Assembly: GCA_049840935.1 (NCBI GenBank)
Contig: JASGJA010000016.1
Span: 248,001 to 312,000, forward strand
Direction: 5' to 3'
Source: Mesorhizobium_G sp049840935
GTDB lineage: Bacteria > Pseudomonadota > Alphaproteobacteria > Rhizobiales > Rhizobiaceae
Length of the DNA stretch: 64,000 nucleotides
In this document: piece after piece, positions 1-7,578 of the stretch
Numbering within the stretch: position 1 is the first letter of the stretch
Layout of the letters: every line of letters begins with the position of its first letter
Made by a program: the position numbers and the translations under genes
Notes under the pieces: generated by a model
Databases searched by the model: none
What the model was told of the DNA's origin: nothing
What the model saw: only the letters and a program-made list of their open reading frames with translations

Positions 1-419
1 AAATGACACGCATCTCCGTCTTCATGAACGTATTTTCCTGCCATGTGAATCGCGCGCCCGTGCGCGGGCAAATCCAGCGCATCGAACACAGGCCGGGTTC
101 TTTCCTGAACGCCGAACTGGACAAGGCCAGCACCGAGAATGAGCGAAATGGCTTGGTGATAGACAGCCCCAACGGTACCGTCGGCGTTGTGCAGATAGCC
201 GGGCTCGTTGCGCGTCGCATTCTCTGCTGGGCAGAGGCGGGCAACACCATTGCGGTAGGGGAGCGCTTCGGTCTGATCCGCTTCGGGTCACGCGTCGATG
301 TATACCTGCCATCGGACGCTACGCCGCGCGTTGCCACCGGGCAAACAGCGGTGGCAGGCGAAACCATTCTCGCGGAGTTCGGTGGCGGCGCGATCACTCC
401 TTTCGTCCGAGTTTCCTGA
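1..419 (+). CDS. psd: Phosphatidylserine decarboxylase, 3' part (5' end outside window)
   Basis: This is the C-terminal part of phosphatidylserine decarboxylase, which converts phosphatidylserine to phosphatidylethanolamine at the inner membrane. The frame is open at the left edge, so the start lies outside the window and about 138 residues are visible. The segment RFGSRVDVYLP holds the Gly-Ser pair (codons 285-290) where this family cleaves itself and turns the serine into the pyruvoyl cofactor. The stop codon overlaps the ATG of pssA in TGATG, so the enzymes for two successive steps of phosphatidylethanolamine synthesis are translationally coupled. Confidence 0.93.
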   Translation, partial: MTRISVFMNVFSCHVNRAPVRGQIQRIEHRPGSFLNAELDKASTENERNGLVIDSPNGTVGVVQIAGLVARRILCWAEAGNTIAVGERFGLIRFGSRVDVYLPSDATPRVATGQTAVAGETILAEFGGGAITPFVRVS

Positions 420-1237
420 TGGCCCGCCCTTTTCAACCCTTCGAGCCTCATGGTCGTGGGGGGCCGCGCATCGGGGAAATTCCGCTGCGTTTGCTTGTTC
501 CAAACCTTATCACCGTTCTCGCCATTTGCGCTGGCCTCTCAGGCATTCGTCTTGCTTTCGAGGAACGCTTTGAAACTGCAGTCCTGATGGTTCTGATTGC
601 GGCCTTTCTGGACGGCATTGATGGACGGCTTGCCCGCATGTTGAAAGCAAGTTCCAGATTCGGCGCGCAGATGGACTCGCTCGCCGACATCGTGAACTTC
701 GGCGTTGCGCCTGCGTTCGTGCTCTACCTTTACTTGCTCAAAATGGCCGCGCCCTTCGGTTGGATCGCGGTCCTTGTGTTCACGATAGCGTCTGGCCTGC
801 GCCTGGCGCGTTTCAACGTGCTTGATGAAGATATTTCCCGGCCTGCATGGCAGGGCGAATATTTTGTTGGCGTTCCCGCACCAGCGGGCGCGGTTCTGGT
901 CATGCTGCCCATATATCTGGGCTTCTTGGGAATCGAGCGCGGGCGCGAGTTTGCTTTTATCGGCAGCGCCTTCGCGTTTCTTGTGGCCTTCCTGTTGGTC
1001 AGTCGCCTGCCGGTCTATTCAGGCAAGAAAATCAGAATTGGTCGCGACAAAGCCGTGCCGCTGATCTTCGCTGTCGTGCTTTTTGTCCTGCTGCTGGTGA
1101 ATTATACGTGGCAGACGATTTCTGTCGCCGCGCTCGGCTATCTCGTATTCCTGCCACTCAGTGCGCGCGCCTATTCCCGCCGCGCCCGGCTGGAAGAAGC
1201 TGCGCAGGCCACGGCGACGGGCGAGGGCGCTCAATAA
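419..1237 (+). CDS. pssA: CDP-diacylglycerol--serine O-phosphatidyltransferase
   Basis: PssA makes phosphatidylserine from CDP-diacylglycerol and L-serine, the substrate of the upstream Psd. The 272-residue protein carries the CDP-alcohol phosphatidyltransferase signature: D68-G69-x2-A72-R73, then G82, D86 and D90 at the expected spacing. Several hydrophobic segments (about 25-60, 95-130, 145-190, 200-250) fit an integral membrane enzyme of the type II, Bacillus-like PssA class. The ATG overlaps the psd stop. No clear terminator follows; the next 240 bases hold the rpsF promoter and leader. Confidence 0.95.
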   Translation: MARPFQPFEPHGRGGPRIGEIPLRLLVPNLITVLAICAGLSGIRLAFEERFETAVLMVLIAAFLDGIDGRLARMLKASSRFGAQMDSLADIVNFGVAPAFVLYLYLLKMAAPFGWIAVLVFTIASGLRLARFNVLDEDISRPAWQGEYFVGVPAPAGAVLVMLPIYLGFLGIERGREFAFIGSAFAFLVAFLLVSRLPVYSGKKIRIGRDKAVPLIFAVVLFVLLLVNYTWQTISVAALGYLVFLPLSARAYSRRARLEEAAQATATGEGAQ

Positions 1238-1251
1238 ATCCGGGATCGCCC

Positions 1252-1279
1252 TTGCTTTACAGCGCTATTGCTGTATAGA
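1252..1279 (+). promoter_or_regulatory. Candidate promoter of the rpsF operon
   Basis: TTGCTT at 1252-1257 and TATAGA at 1274-1279 are separated by 16 bases and lie in the first part of the 244-base gap after pssA. A start just downstream would give an rpsF leader of about 200 nt, usual for autoregulated ribosomal protein operons. This is a pattern match only. Confidence 0.35.
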
Positions 1280-1322
1280 CGCGCGCATTCCGCCGGTTCC
1301 GAATGGGGGCTGAACGGAGGGC

Positions 1323-1444
1323 CGAAGGTTTTCCTTCGTCGTGAACGCAAAAGCGCTCCGCCTCCCGTGTCTCCGCTCTCGACCGTCTCGAACGCGCCTT
1401 TCTTCCCCTTAATGGGTCAAGCGAAGTCGCAGAGGCTTTAGCCT
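1323..1444 (+). promoter_or_regulatory. Structured 5' leader of rpsF
   Basis: Two perfect inverted repeats lie between the candidate promoter and rpsF: CGAAGG/CCTTCG (1323-1328 and 1333-1338, 4-base loop) and AGGCT/AGCCT (1433-1437 and 1440-1444). rpsF leaders in other bacteria bind the S6:S18 complex for feedback control. I cannot confirm the known S6:S18 motif here, so this is only a candidate. Confidence 0.35.
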
Positions 1445-1481
1445 TCGGGGTCCGGCTGATTAAACGAAGAAAGGCAAGACA

Positions 1482-1949
1482 ATGGCTCTTTATGAACATG
1501 TGTTTCTTGCCCGGCAGGATCTGTCGCAGCAGCAGGTCGATGAGCTCGTTGAACGTTTCAAGGGCGTCATCACCGAAGGCGGCGGAAAAATCGGCCGGGT
1601 AGAAAGCTGGGGACTGAAGTCCCTGACCTACCGCATCAACAAGAATCGCAAGGCGTATTACACGCTTATCGATCTCGACACGCCCCCGGCTGCGCTCAAC
1701 GAAATGGAGCGTCAGATGGGTCTGTCGGAAGACGTTCTGCGCTTCCTGACCGTTAAGGTCGATGCGCACGAGGAAGGTCCGTCCGCGATGTTGCAGAAGC
1801 GCGACCGCGACGAGCGTGGCGACCGTGATGGCGGTGGCCGTGGCTTCGGCGATCGTCCGCAGCGTTCTTTCGGTGATCGTGGCGACCGGGGTGATCGCGG
1901 CGACCGCGCACCGCGCCGCCCGCGCGACAATGAAGGGGAGAGCGAATAA
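1482..1949 (+). CDS. rpsF: 30S ribosomal protein S6
   Basis: S6 sits on the platform of the small ribosomal subunit as a dimer with S18. The N-terminal 95 residues (MALYEHVFLARQDLS onward) form the conserved S6 fold. The C-terminal 55 residues are a charged low-complexity tail with repeated Gly-Asp-Arg units, as is common for S6 in this order. A purine-rich site (GAAGAAAGG) precedes the ATG. The stop TAA overlaps the rpsR start (TAATG), so S6 and its partner S18 are coupled. Confidence 0.97.
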   Translation: MALYEHVFLARQDLSQQQVDELVERFKGVITEGGGKIGRVESWGLKSLTYRINKNRKAYYTLIDLDTPPAALNEMERQMGLSEDVLRFLTVKVDAHEEGPSAMLQKRDRDERGDRDGGGRGFGDRPQRSFGDRGDRGDRGDRAPRRPRDNEGESE

Positions 1950-2197
1950 TGGTCGACATCAACCAGATCCCGACCCGTCGTCCTTTCCATCGCCGTCGCA
2001 AGACGTGCCCGTTCTCCGGCGCTAATGCTCCGAAGATCGACTACAAGGACGTACGTCTCCTGCAGCGCTATATTTCCGAGCGCGGCAAGATCGTTCCTTC
2101 CCGCATCACGGCGGTCAGCCAGAAGAAGCAGCGTGAGCTCGCTAAGGCGATCAAGCGCGCCCGCTTCCTGGGCCTTCTGCCATACGTGGTGAAGTAA
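1949..2197 (+). CDS. rpsR: 30S ribosomal protein S18
   Basis: S18 binds the S6 protein and 16S rRNA in the platform of the 30S subunit. The 82-residue protein has the typical S18 features: a basic N-terminus (RRPFHRRRKTCPFSG), the segment IDYKDVRLLQRYISERGKI and the end RARFLGLLPYVVK. It overlaps rpsF by one base. In related genomes I would expect a DUF2232 membrane protein gene between rpsR and rplI; here there is instead a 190-base structured non-coding stretch. Confidence 0.97.
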   Translation: MVDINQIPTRRPFHRRRKTCPFSGANAPKIDYKDVRLLQRYISERGKIVPSRITAVSQKKQRELAKAIKRARFLGLLPYVVK

Positions 2198-2207
2198 GAA
2201 TTTCGGC

Positions 2208-2329
2208 GCGGGCGGCTTGCCGCCCGCATCTCCGCTTCGGGCGCGGTTCTGCCCGAGTTGGACCTGTCGCAATGCGCTGGCCCTAACTGCCAGACAGGCA
2301 GGACAGCGAAACCGGATGCGCCGCATCCG
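2208..2329 (+). promoter_or_regulatory. Four-hairpin leader upstream of rplI
   Basis: Four compact hairpins follow one another: GCGGGCGGC/GCCGCCCGC (2208-2216 and 2219-2227), TCGGGC/GCCCGA (2237-2242 and 2251-2256), CTGGC/GCCAG nested in CCTGT/ACAGG (2263-2298), and CGGATGC/GCATCCG (2313-2319 and 2323-2329). None is followed by a clear T-run. The set could attenuate, stabilise or process the mRNA between rpsR and rplI. It matches no named leader I recognise. Confidence 0.45.
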
Positions 2330-2389
2330 TTCTCTTCCTCGCCTGTATCCATTTTCGCGGCTCCGGCTGCAATTGAAAGGAACATGACG

Positions 2390-2965
2390 ATGGAAGTCAT
2401 CCTGCTCGAACGCATCGCTCGCCTTGGCCAGATGGGCGACACCGTTAAGGTGAAAGACGGCTACGCCCGCAATTTCCTCCTGCCTCGCGGCAAGGCCCTG
2501 CGCGCCAACGAAAACAACAAGAAGAAGTTTGAAGGGCAGCGCGCCCAGCTTGAAGCTCGCAACCTTGAGCGTAAGTCGGAAGCTTCGGCTGTCGCCGGCA
2601 AGCTCGACGGCAAGACTTTCGTGGTCGTCCGTTCGGCTGGCGAAACCGGCCAGCTTTACGGTTCGGTTTCCACGCGTGACATCGCCGACCTGCTGACCGC
2701 GGAAGGCTTTACGGTCACGCGCAATCAGGTCGAGTTGAACCAGCCGATCAAGACCATCGGCCTCACCAACATCGCGATCTCGCTGCACCCGGAGGTCGAG
2801 GTAACGATCTCGCTCAACATCGCCCGTTCCGCTGAAGAAGCCGAACGTCAGGCCAAGGGCGAAACGCTCACCACGGCTGAGGCAATCTACGGCGACGACA
2901 TCAACGAGAATGCTCGCCCTGACAATTTCTTCGATCCGAACGAAGAAGAAGGCGAAGAGGCGTAA
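2390..2965 (+). CDS. rplI: 50S ribosomal protein L9
   Basis: L9 is a two-domain protein at the base of the L1 stalk. The protein starts MEVILLERIARLGQMGDTV and has the conserved N-terminal domain, the long central helix rich in Lys/Arg/Glu (about 40-75) and the C-terminal domain, then a short acidic tail. I chose the ATG at 2390 because GAAAGG at 2375-2380 is nine bases upstream and family members begin MEVILLE; an ATG at 2384 would add two residues. The frame is open further upstream, but that part is the structured leader. Confidence 0.94.
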   Translation: MEVILLERIARLGQMGDTVKVKDGYARNFLLPRGKALRANENNKKKFEGQRAQLEARNLERKSEASAVAGKLDGKTFVVVRSAGETGQLYGSVSTRDIADLLTAEGFTVTRNQVELNQPIKTIGLTNIAISLHPEVEVTISLNIARSAEEAERQAKGETLTTAEAIYGDDINENARPDNFFDPNEEEGEEA

Positions 2966-2996
2966 TCGCCTTTCCATCGCTTTAAGCTTTCAAATC

Positions 2997-3024
2997 AGCC
3001 CGGGTCAGATGCCCGGGCTTTTTT
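2997..3024 (+). terminator. Rho-independent terminator after rplI
   Basis: AGCCCGGG (2997-3004) pairs with CCCGGGCT (3012-3019) around a 7-base loop and is followed by a T-run ending at 3024. It closes the rpsF-rpsR-rplI operon. Confidence 0.92.
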
Positions 3025-3101
3025 GTGCCAGCATGCTTGTATGAATTGACGAATTCCCGCTCGTATATGTACGCTCCGTAAACGTGGGGAATGGTGTTGG
3101 C

Positions 3102-4383
3102 ATGAACATTTTTCTTCGTCACGTTCTTGAGCGACTTGTGAAGACCGGAAATCTCGTTATTTCCGGCCCCGGCGGCAACACATACAAATTTGGAGATGGC
3201 AGCGGCGATCTGGTACACATCGCTATCCACTCCGCGCGCGCTGAGCGCGCCATCGCTTTCGACCCGATGCTCGCGCTGCCCGAAGCTTATATGGAGGGTG
3301 ATCTCGATTTTCTTGAGGGCGATGTGCTGGGCATGTTGCACATCGCATATCTCAATATGGGACCGTATGGCAGCATCGAAGCAAGTTGGACACGTGCCGT
3401 CGAAGGCGTACGTGCTGCCTTCCGTCGCCTCCAGCAACTTAACTCGCCGACCCGTTCGCGCCGCAATGTACAGCGCCATTACGATCTTTCCGCAGACCTT
3501 TACCGGCTCTTTCTCGATACGGACATGCAGTATTCCTGCGCCTATTTTGAGCGACCGGACGTTACGCTGGAGCAGGCGCAACTTGCCAAGAAACAGCACA
3601 TCGCCGCGAAGCTTGCCATCAAGCCGGGGCAGAATGTCCTCGACATTGGCTGCGGTTGGGGTGGTCTGGGCCTTTACCTGGCGCGCACTTTCGACGTGAA
3701 TGTGCTAGGCGTCACACTCTCTACTGAGCAACATGCGATCGCTGCACAGCGCGCGCAGGCAGCGCATCTCGACAATCACGTGCACTTTCGAAATTCGCGA
3801 TTATCGCGAATTGAACGAGCGCTTTGACCGCATCGTCTCTGTCGGCATGTTCGAGCATGTGGGCGTAAATCACTACCGCACCTTCTTCGACAAGGCCGCA
3901 CAATTACTCAAACCTGATGGGGTGATGGTGCTGCACTCAATAGGGCGTTTCGGCCCGCCCGTCGCAACCAACGCCTTTATCCGCAAGCATATTTTCCCTG
4001 GCGGCTACATACCTGCCTTGTCGGAAGTGCTGCCCGCGATTGAGAAGTCCGGCCTCATGACTACCGACGTTGAGATATTGCGGCTGCACTATGCCGAAAC
4101 TCTAAAGAACTGGCGCGAGCGATTCCTGAAGAACTGCGATAAAGCTAAGGCGATCTATGACGAGCGCTTCTGCCGCATGTGGGATTTCTACCTCGCCGGA
4201 TCGGAGGCCGCGTTCCGCTGGCAGGATCTTATGGTCTTCCAGATTCAACTCACCCGTCGTAACGATACATTGCCCATCACGCGCAACTACATGGAAAAGT
4301 GTGAAAGGGCCCTGACCTTGCGCGACGCGCCGGCGCCCGAATCCGTGCCCACCCGCAAGACGCGCAAAACACGCAGCCGTTAA
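3102..4383 (+). pseudogene. cfa: Cyclopropane-fatty-acyl-phospholipid synthase, frameshifted as sequenced
   Basis: This SAM-dependent enzyme adds a methylene bridge to unsaturated acyl chains of membrane phospholipids. The first part reads from ATG 3102 through the SAM-binding segment VLDIGCGWGG and stops at 3827. The rest of the protein (FEIRDYRELNERFDRI to the end at 4383) continues in the +1 frame. Removing one T from the TTT at 3786-3788 gives VHFEIRDYRE and restores one frame of about 426 residues, the family's usual size. The break therefore looks like a single inserted base, either a read error or a fresh mutation. GGGGA at 3086-3090 may be the ribosome binding site. Confidence 0.85.
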
Positions 4384-4449
4384 AACGGTGCACTTTCCCT
4401 ACACCTTGCCAGCCCGAAACGCTCGCAATCTGACATGTGCCATCACGTG

Positions 4450-4486
4450 ATCCATCGGCGCTCCGAGGCAGAACACTCGGGTGGAT
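4450..4486 (+). promoter_or_regulatory. Nested stem-loop in the ynfA leader
   Basis: ATCCAT/GTGGAT (4450-4455 and 4481-4486, one T-G pair) encloses CCGAG/CTCGG (4463-4467 and 4476-4480, 8-base loop) about 80 bases before ynfA. Its consensus matches no riboswitch that I can name. The functional assignment is weak. Confidence 0.25.
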
Positions 4487-4563
4487 AGTGCGAGTGTGAG
4501 GTAAGCCTGCTTGCATCTACAAGTCCCGCGCGCCTAATCAGAACGAAAGCGGCAGAGCCAATA

Positions 4564-4887
4564 ATGAGCTATTTGATCTACACAGCAGCGGCGCTTGCGG
4601 AAATCGCTGGATGTTTCGCTGTCTGGAACTGGTGGAAGCTTGGGCGCTCGGCGCTTTGGCTCATTCCCGGAACTGTCAGCCTCCTCCTCTTTGCGTGGAT
4701 TCTCACTTTGATCGACACGAGCGCGGCCGGTCGTGCTTACGCATCCTATGGCGGAATTTACATCGCAGCCTCATTGGCCTGGTTGTGGGCCGTCGAAGGC
4801 ATTCGACCCGATCGGTGGGATTTCGCCGGCGCTGTGATCTGCCTCATAGGCGCAAGTGTAATCCTTCTTGCCCCGCGCGGAGCATAA
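4564..4887 (+). CDS. ynfA: YnfA family (UPF0060) inner membrane protein
   Basis: This 107-residue protein has four hydrophobic segments (about 3-20, 32-50, 62-78, 88-104), the topology of the YnfA/UPF0060 family, which is related to small multidrug resistance transporters. Family landmarks are EIAGCFAVWNWW near the N-terminus, the central AGRAYASYGGIYIAASLAWLW and the C-terminal GAVICLIGASVILL. Substrate is not known from the sequence. The following methyltransferase gene starts three bases after its stop, so the two are probably co-transcribed. Confidence 0.92.
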   Translation: MSYLIYTAAALAEIAGCFAVWNWWKLGRSALWLIPGTVSLLLFAWILTLIDTSAAGRAYASYGGIYIAASLAWLWAVEGIRPDRWDFAGAVICLIGASVILLAPRGA

Positions 4888-4889
4888 GG

Positions 4890-5861
4890 GTGGAACTTCC
4901 TCAACGTCTGCGCGCTGCAATCGACGAGCTACTAGAGGGAACGCCCACCAGCAGCCTCCAGTCTGCCAGCGCGGCTCTCTCCCAACGCTATCGCGCTGAA
5001 TTGCGCGACGGACGTCTCCACCTAGCCGATGACCTCTCTGTCAAAGCCTACCTCGCCGCACGAATGCCTGCGACCTTCGCAGCGGTGCGTAGCAGCTTTG
5101 CCACGCTGGAGCAGGCGCTCCCTGCCTTTTCCCCACACTCGGTTCTGGATGTAGGCTCGGGTCCGGGCACGGCATTGTGGGCAGCGCAAGATTGCTGGCC
5201 GAATATTGCCATAGCCGATGCGGTAGAGGCTAGCGATGCCGCATCCAGCGTTGGCCGCATTCTCGCGCAAGAACTCCACACGCTCCCGGTAAAATGGCAT
5301 TCAGGCGATGCGAAGCGGGTACTCGACACCATGTCGGCCGCAGATCTGGTAACGCTTTGCTATGTTCTCGATGAACTTCCTCCAGAATCTCTGCAACCTC
5401 TCATTCGCCGCCTCTGGGAACTTGCCTCCTTCGCGCTTGTGATCGTTGAACCGGGTACGCCCGCAGGCTGGACGCGTATTCTTTCCGCTCGTGATATTCT
5501 CATCGAATCCGGTGCGCATATAGCTGCACCATGCACCCATGAAGGGCGCTGCCCCCTTTCGCCGCCGGACTGGTGCCATTTCGCTCGGCGTGTCGCGCGC
5601 ACGCGCATCCACCGAATAACTAAAGGTGGTGACGTTCCTTGGGAGGATGAAAAGTTCATTTTCCTTGCAGCAACGCGCACCGCGCCGGACGAACGCCTTT
5701 CGCGCGTAATAGCTCCGCCAAGGCACACAAAAGGCAGAATCGATCTAAAGCTCTGCAATCCCAACGGAAACGCCAGTTTTTGCACGATTACCAAGCGCGA
5801 AGGCGAATCGTTTCGCATCGCCCGAAGGGCGGATTGGGGGGAAGCGGTTGATCTCATTTGA
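4890..5861 (+). CDS. Rsm22-family SAM-dependent methyltransferase
   Basis: The 323-residue protein resembles the Rsm22/METTL17 family, associated with small ribosomal subunit assembly in mitochondria and alphaproteobacteria. A class I SAM-binding motif VLDVGSGPGT lies near residue 90. Further on, APCTHEGRCPLSPPDWCHF contains the cysteine cluster that in METTL17 binds an iron-sulfur cluster. I chose GTG 4890 because GGAG at 4879-4882 sits seven bases upstream and the first residues (VELPQRLRAAIDELLEG) fit the family start. The frame is open further upstream, where it only shadows ynfA. Confidence 0.82.
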   Translation: MELPQRLRAAIDELLEGTPTSSLQSASAALSQRYRAELRDGRLHLADDLSVKAYLAARMPATFAAVRSSFATLEQALPAFSPHSVLDVGSGPGTALWAAQDCWPNIAIADAVEASDAASSVGRILAQELHTLPVKWHSGDAKRVLDTMSAADLVTLCYVLDELPPESLQPLIRRLWELASFALVIVEPGTPAGWTRILSARDILIESGAHIAAPCTHEGRCPLSPPDWCHFARRVARTRIHRITKGGDVPWEDEKFIFLAATRTAPDERLSRVIAPPRHTKGRIDLKLCNPNGNASFCTITKREGESFRIARRADWGEAVDLI

Positions 5862-6069
5862 CTGAATATTCGCGATATGTTCTTGTAATGTTCATATTAT
5901 GAGCTATCTTGAATACAAGATTCGAGTCAACCGTCTCGAAGGCGGAATTTGGGATCGGCTGTGAATTATTGTGAATCACGGGAACCGAAACGCCGGCGGT
6001 AATTATTGGTTCACCGCTGCGGGCAGGCTTCTGCTACCGCCATTTGGAGAAGCGGAGTGATGGAATACG

Positions 6070-7560
6070 ATGGCTGAGGCGGCGCGCAAATTTGAGGTGG
6101 CGGAAACACCGCTTTACCGGGAAGCTCCCAACAATGTGGAAGCTGAACAAGCTTTGCTTGGCGCAATCCTCGTAAACAATGACGCCTATTATCGTGTGTC
6201 GGACTTTTTGAGAGCCGAGCATTTCTTCGAACCTCTCCATCGAAAGATTTTCGAAGTCGCGGCTGAACTGATTCGGATGGGCAAAATGGCCAATCCGGTC
6301 ACGATGAAGAATTTCGTCCCGGCTGAAGAAAAAGTCGGGGATATGACAGTGTCGCACTATCTGGCGCGTCTGGCAGCCGAAGCCGTCACGGTCATTAATG
6401 CGGCCGACTATGGTCGAGCCATCTACGAGTTGGCTACACGGCGCGCACTGATTTCGGTGGGCGAGGACATGGTGAATGTCGCTTATGACGCGCCGGTGGA
6501 TATGTCTCCGCGCGAGCAAATCGAAACAGCAGAGCGTCGCCTTTTTGAGCTGGCCGAAACGGGCCGTTATGATGGCGGCTTCGAGAGTTTCACGGATGCC
6601 GTGAAAACTGCCGTCGACATGGCCAACGCGGCTTACATGCGAGACGGTGGCCTTTCTGGCGTTTCGACAGGCATTCGCGATCTTGACCGGCGTATGGGCG
6701 GCCTTCAGCCATCCGACCTTATCGTGCTTGCAGGTCGTCCCGGCATGGGCAAGACCTCGCTTGCGACGAACATTGCCTTTAACATTGCTCACGCCTACGA
6801 GCCCTCGCAACAGGCTGATGGATCGTTCAAAGCAAAGAACGGCGGCGTTATCGGATTTTTCTCGCTCGAAATGTCGTCCGAACAGCTGGCAACGCGTATC
6901 ATTTCTGAGCAAACTGAGATTCCATCGTCCAAGATCAGGCGCGGCGAAATAACGGAGATGGATTTCGAGAAACTCGTCGCTTGTTCGCAAACGATGCAGA
7001 AAATCCCGTTGTTCATTGACCAGACGGGTGGCATTTCCATCGCGCAATTATCGGCCCGCGCGCGCCGCCTGAAACGCCAGCGTGGTCTGGACGTGATCGT
7101 GATCGACTATATTCAGCTGATGACCGGTTCGGGCAAGCGCGGCAGCGAGAACCGTGTGCAAGAAATCACCGAGATAACCACTGGGTTGAAAGCTCTGGCC
7201 AAAGAACTGGGCGCGCCGATTATTGCGCTGTCGCAGCTTTCCCGTCAGGTCGAAAACCGTGAAGACAAGCGCCCGCAATTGTCCGACCTTCGCGAATCCG
7301 GGTCGATCGAGCAGGACGCTGACGTGGTGCTGTTTGTGTACCGCGAAGAATATTATCTCAAAAATCGCGAGCCTAAGCCGGGCACGGAAGAATACATGAA
7401 GTGGGAAAATGAAATGAACGAGGCGCGAGGAAAGGCTGAAGTTATCATCGCCAAGCAGCGTCACGGCCCCACGGGCACGGTTCAGATGGCGTTTCATGGT
7501 GAGTTCACCCGTTTCTCGGATTTGGCGGAGGAGAGCCATTTGCCGGAACGCTTTGAATAA
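6070..7560 (+). CDS. dnaB: Replicative DNA helicase
   Basis: DnaB is the hexameric helicase that unwinds the replication fork. The 496-residue protein has the N-terminal primase-binding domain (about 20-125), a linker and a RecA-like C-terminal domain with Walker A GRPGMGKTS at 222-230 and the Walker B-type segment VIVIDYIQLM. No intein interrupts it. GGAGTGA lies 10 bases before the ATG. In many relatives alr (alanine racemase) separates dnaB from radA; here radA starts 18 bases after the dnaB stop. Confidence 0.97.
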   Translation: MAEAARKFEVAETPLYREAPNNVEAEQALLGAILVNNDAYYRVSDFLRAEHFFEPLHRKIFEVAAELIRMGKMANPVTMKNFVPAEEKVGDMTVSHYLARLAAEAVTVINAADYGRAIYELATRRALISVGEDMVNVAYDAPVDMSPREQIETAERRLFELAETGRYDGGFESFTDAVKTAVDMANAAYMRDGGLSGVSTGIRDLDRRMGGLQPSDLIVLAGRPGMGKTSLATNIAFNIAHAYEPSQQADGSFKAKNGGVIGFFSLEMSSEQLATRIISEQTEIPSSKIRRGEITEMDFEKLVACSQTMQKIPLFIDQTGGISIAQLSARARRLKRQRGLDVIVIDYIQLMTGSGKRGSENRVQEITEITTGLKALAKELGAPIIALSQLSRQVENREDKRPQLSDLRESGSIEQDADVVLFVYREEYYLKNREPKPGTEEYMKWENEMNEARGKAEVIIAKQRHGPTGTVQMAFHGEFTRFSDLAEESHLPERFE

Positions 7561-7578
7561 GGCGGCACTTCCGGCGCA

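Noticed and set aside
2258..2389. 44-residue N-terminal extension of L9
   Set aside because: The extension translates the hairpin array and is absent from L9 proteins.
1712..2977. A 421-residue minus-strand open frame opposite rpsF-rpsR-rplI
   Set aside because: It overlaps three conserved ribosomal protein genes and shows only low-complexity residues.
3046..3069. Sigma-70-type promoter for cfa from TTGACG and TATATG
   Set aside because: The spacing is only 12 bases, too short for a normal promoter.
3786..3788. Programmed ribosomal frameshifting as the reason for split genes
   Set aside because: The breaks occur in unrelated genes and six times in one gene, without slippery heptamers or downstream stems in common.
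4450..4486. Guanidine riboswitch upstream of ynfA
   Set aside because: None of the known guanidine riboswitch cores or ACGR-type loops can be seen.
4611..4889. N-terminal extension of the Rsm22-type methyltransferase
   Set aside because: This part is the alternate frame of ynfA; GTG 4890 with GGAG upstream gives the family start.
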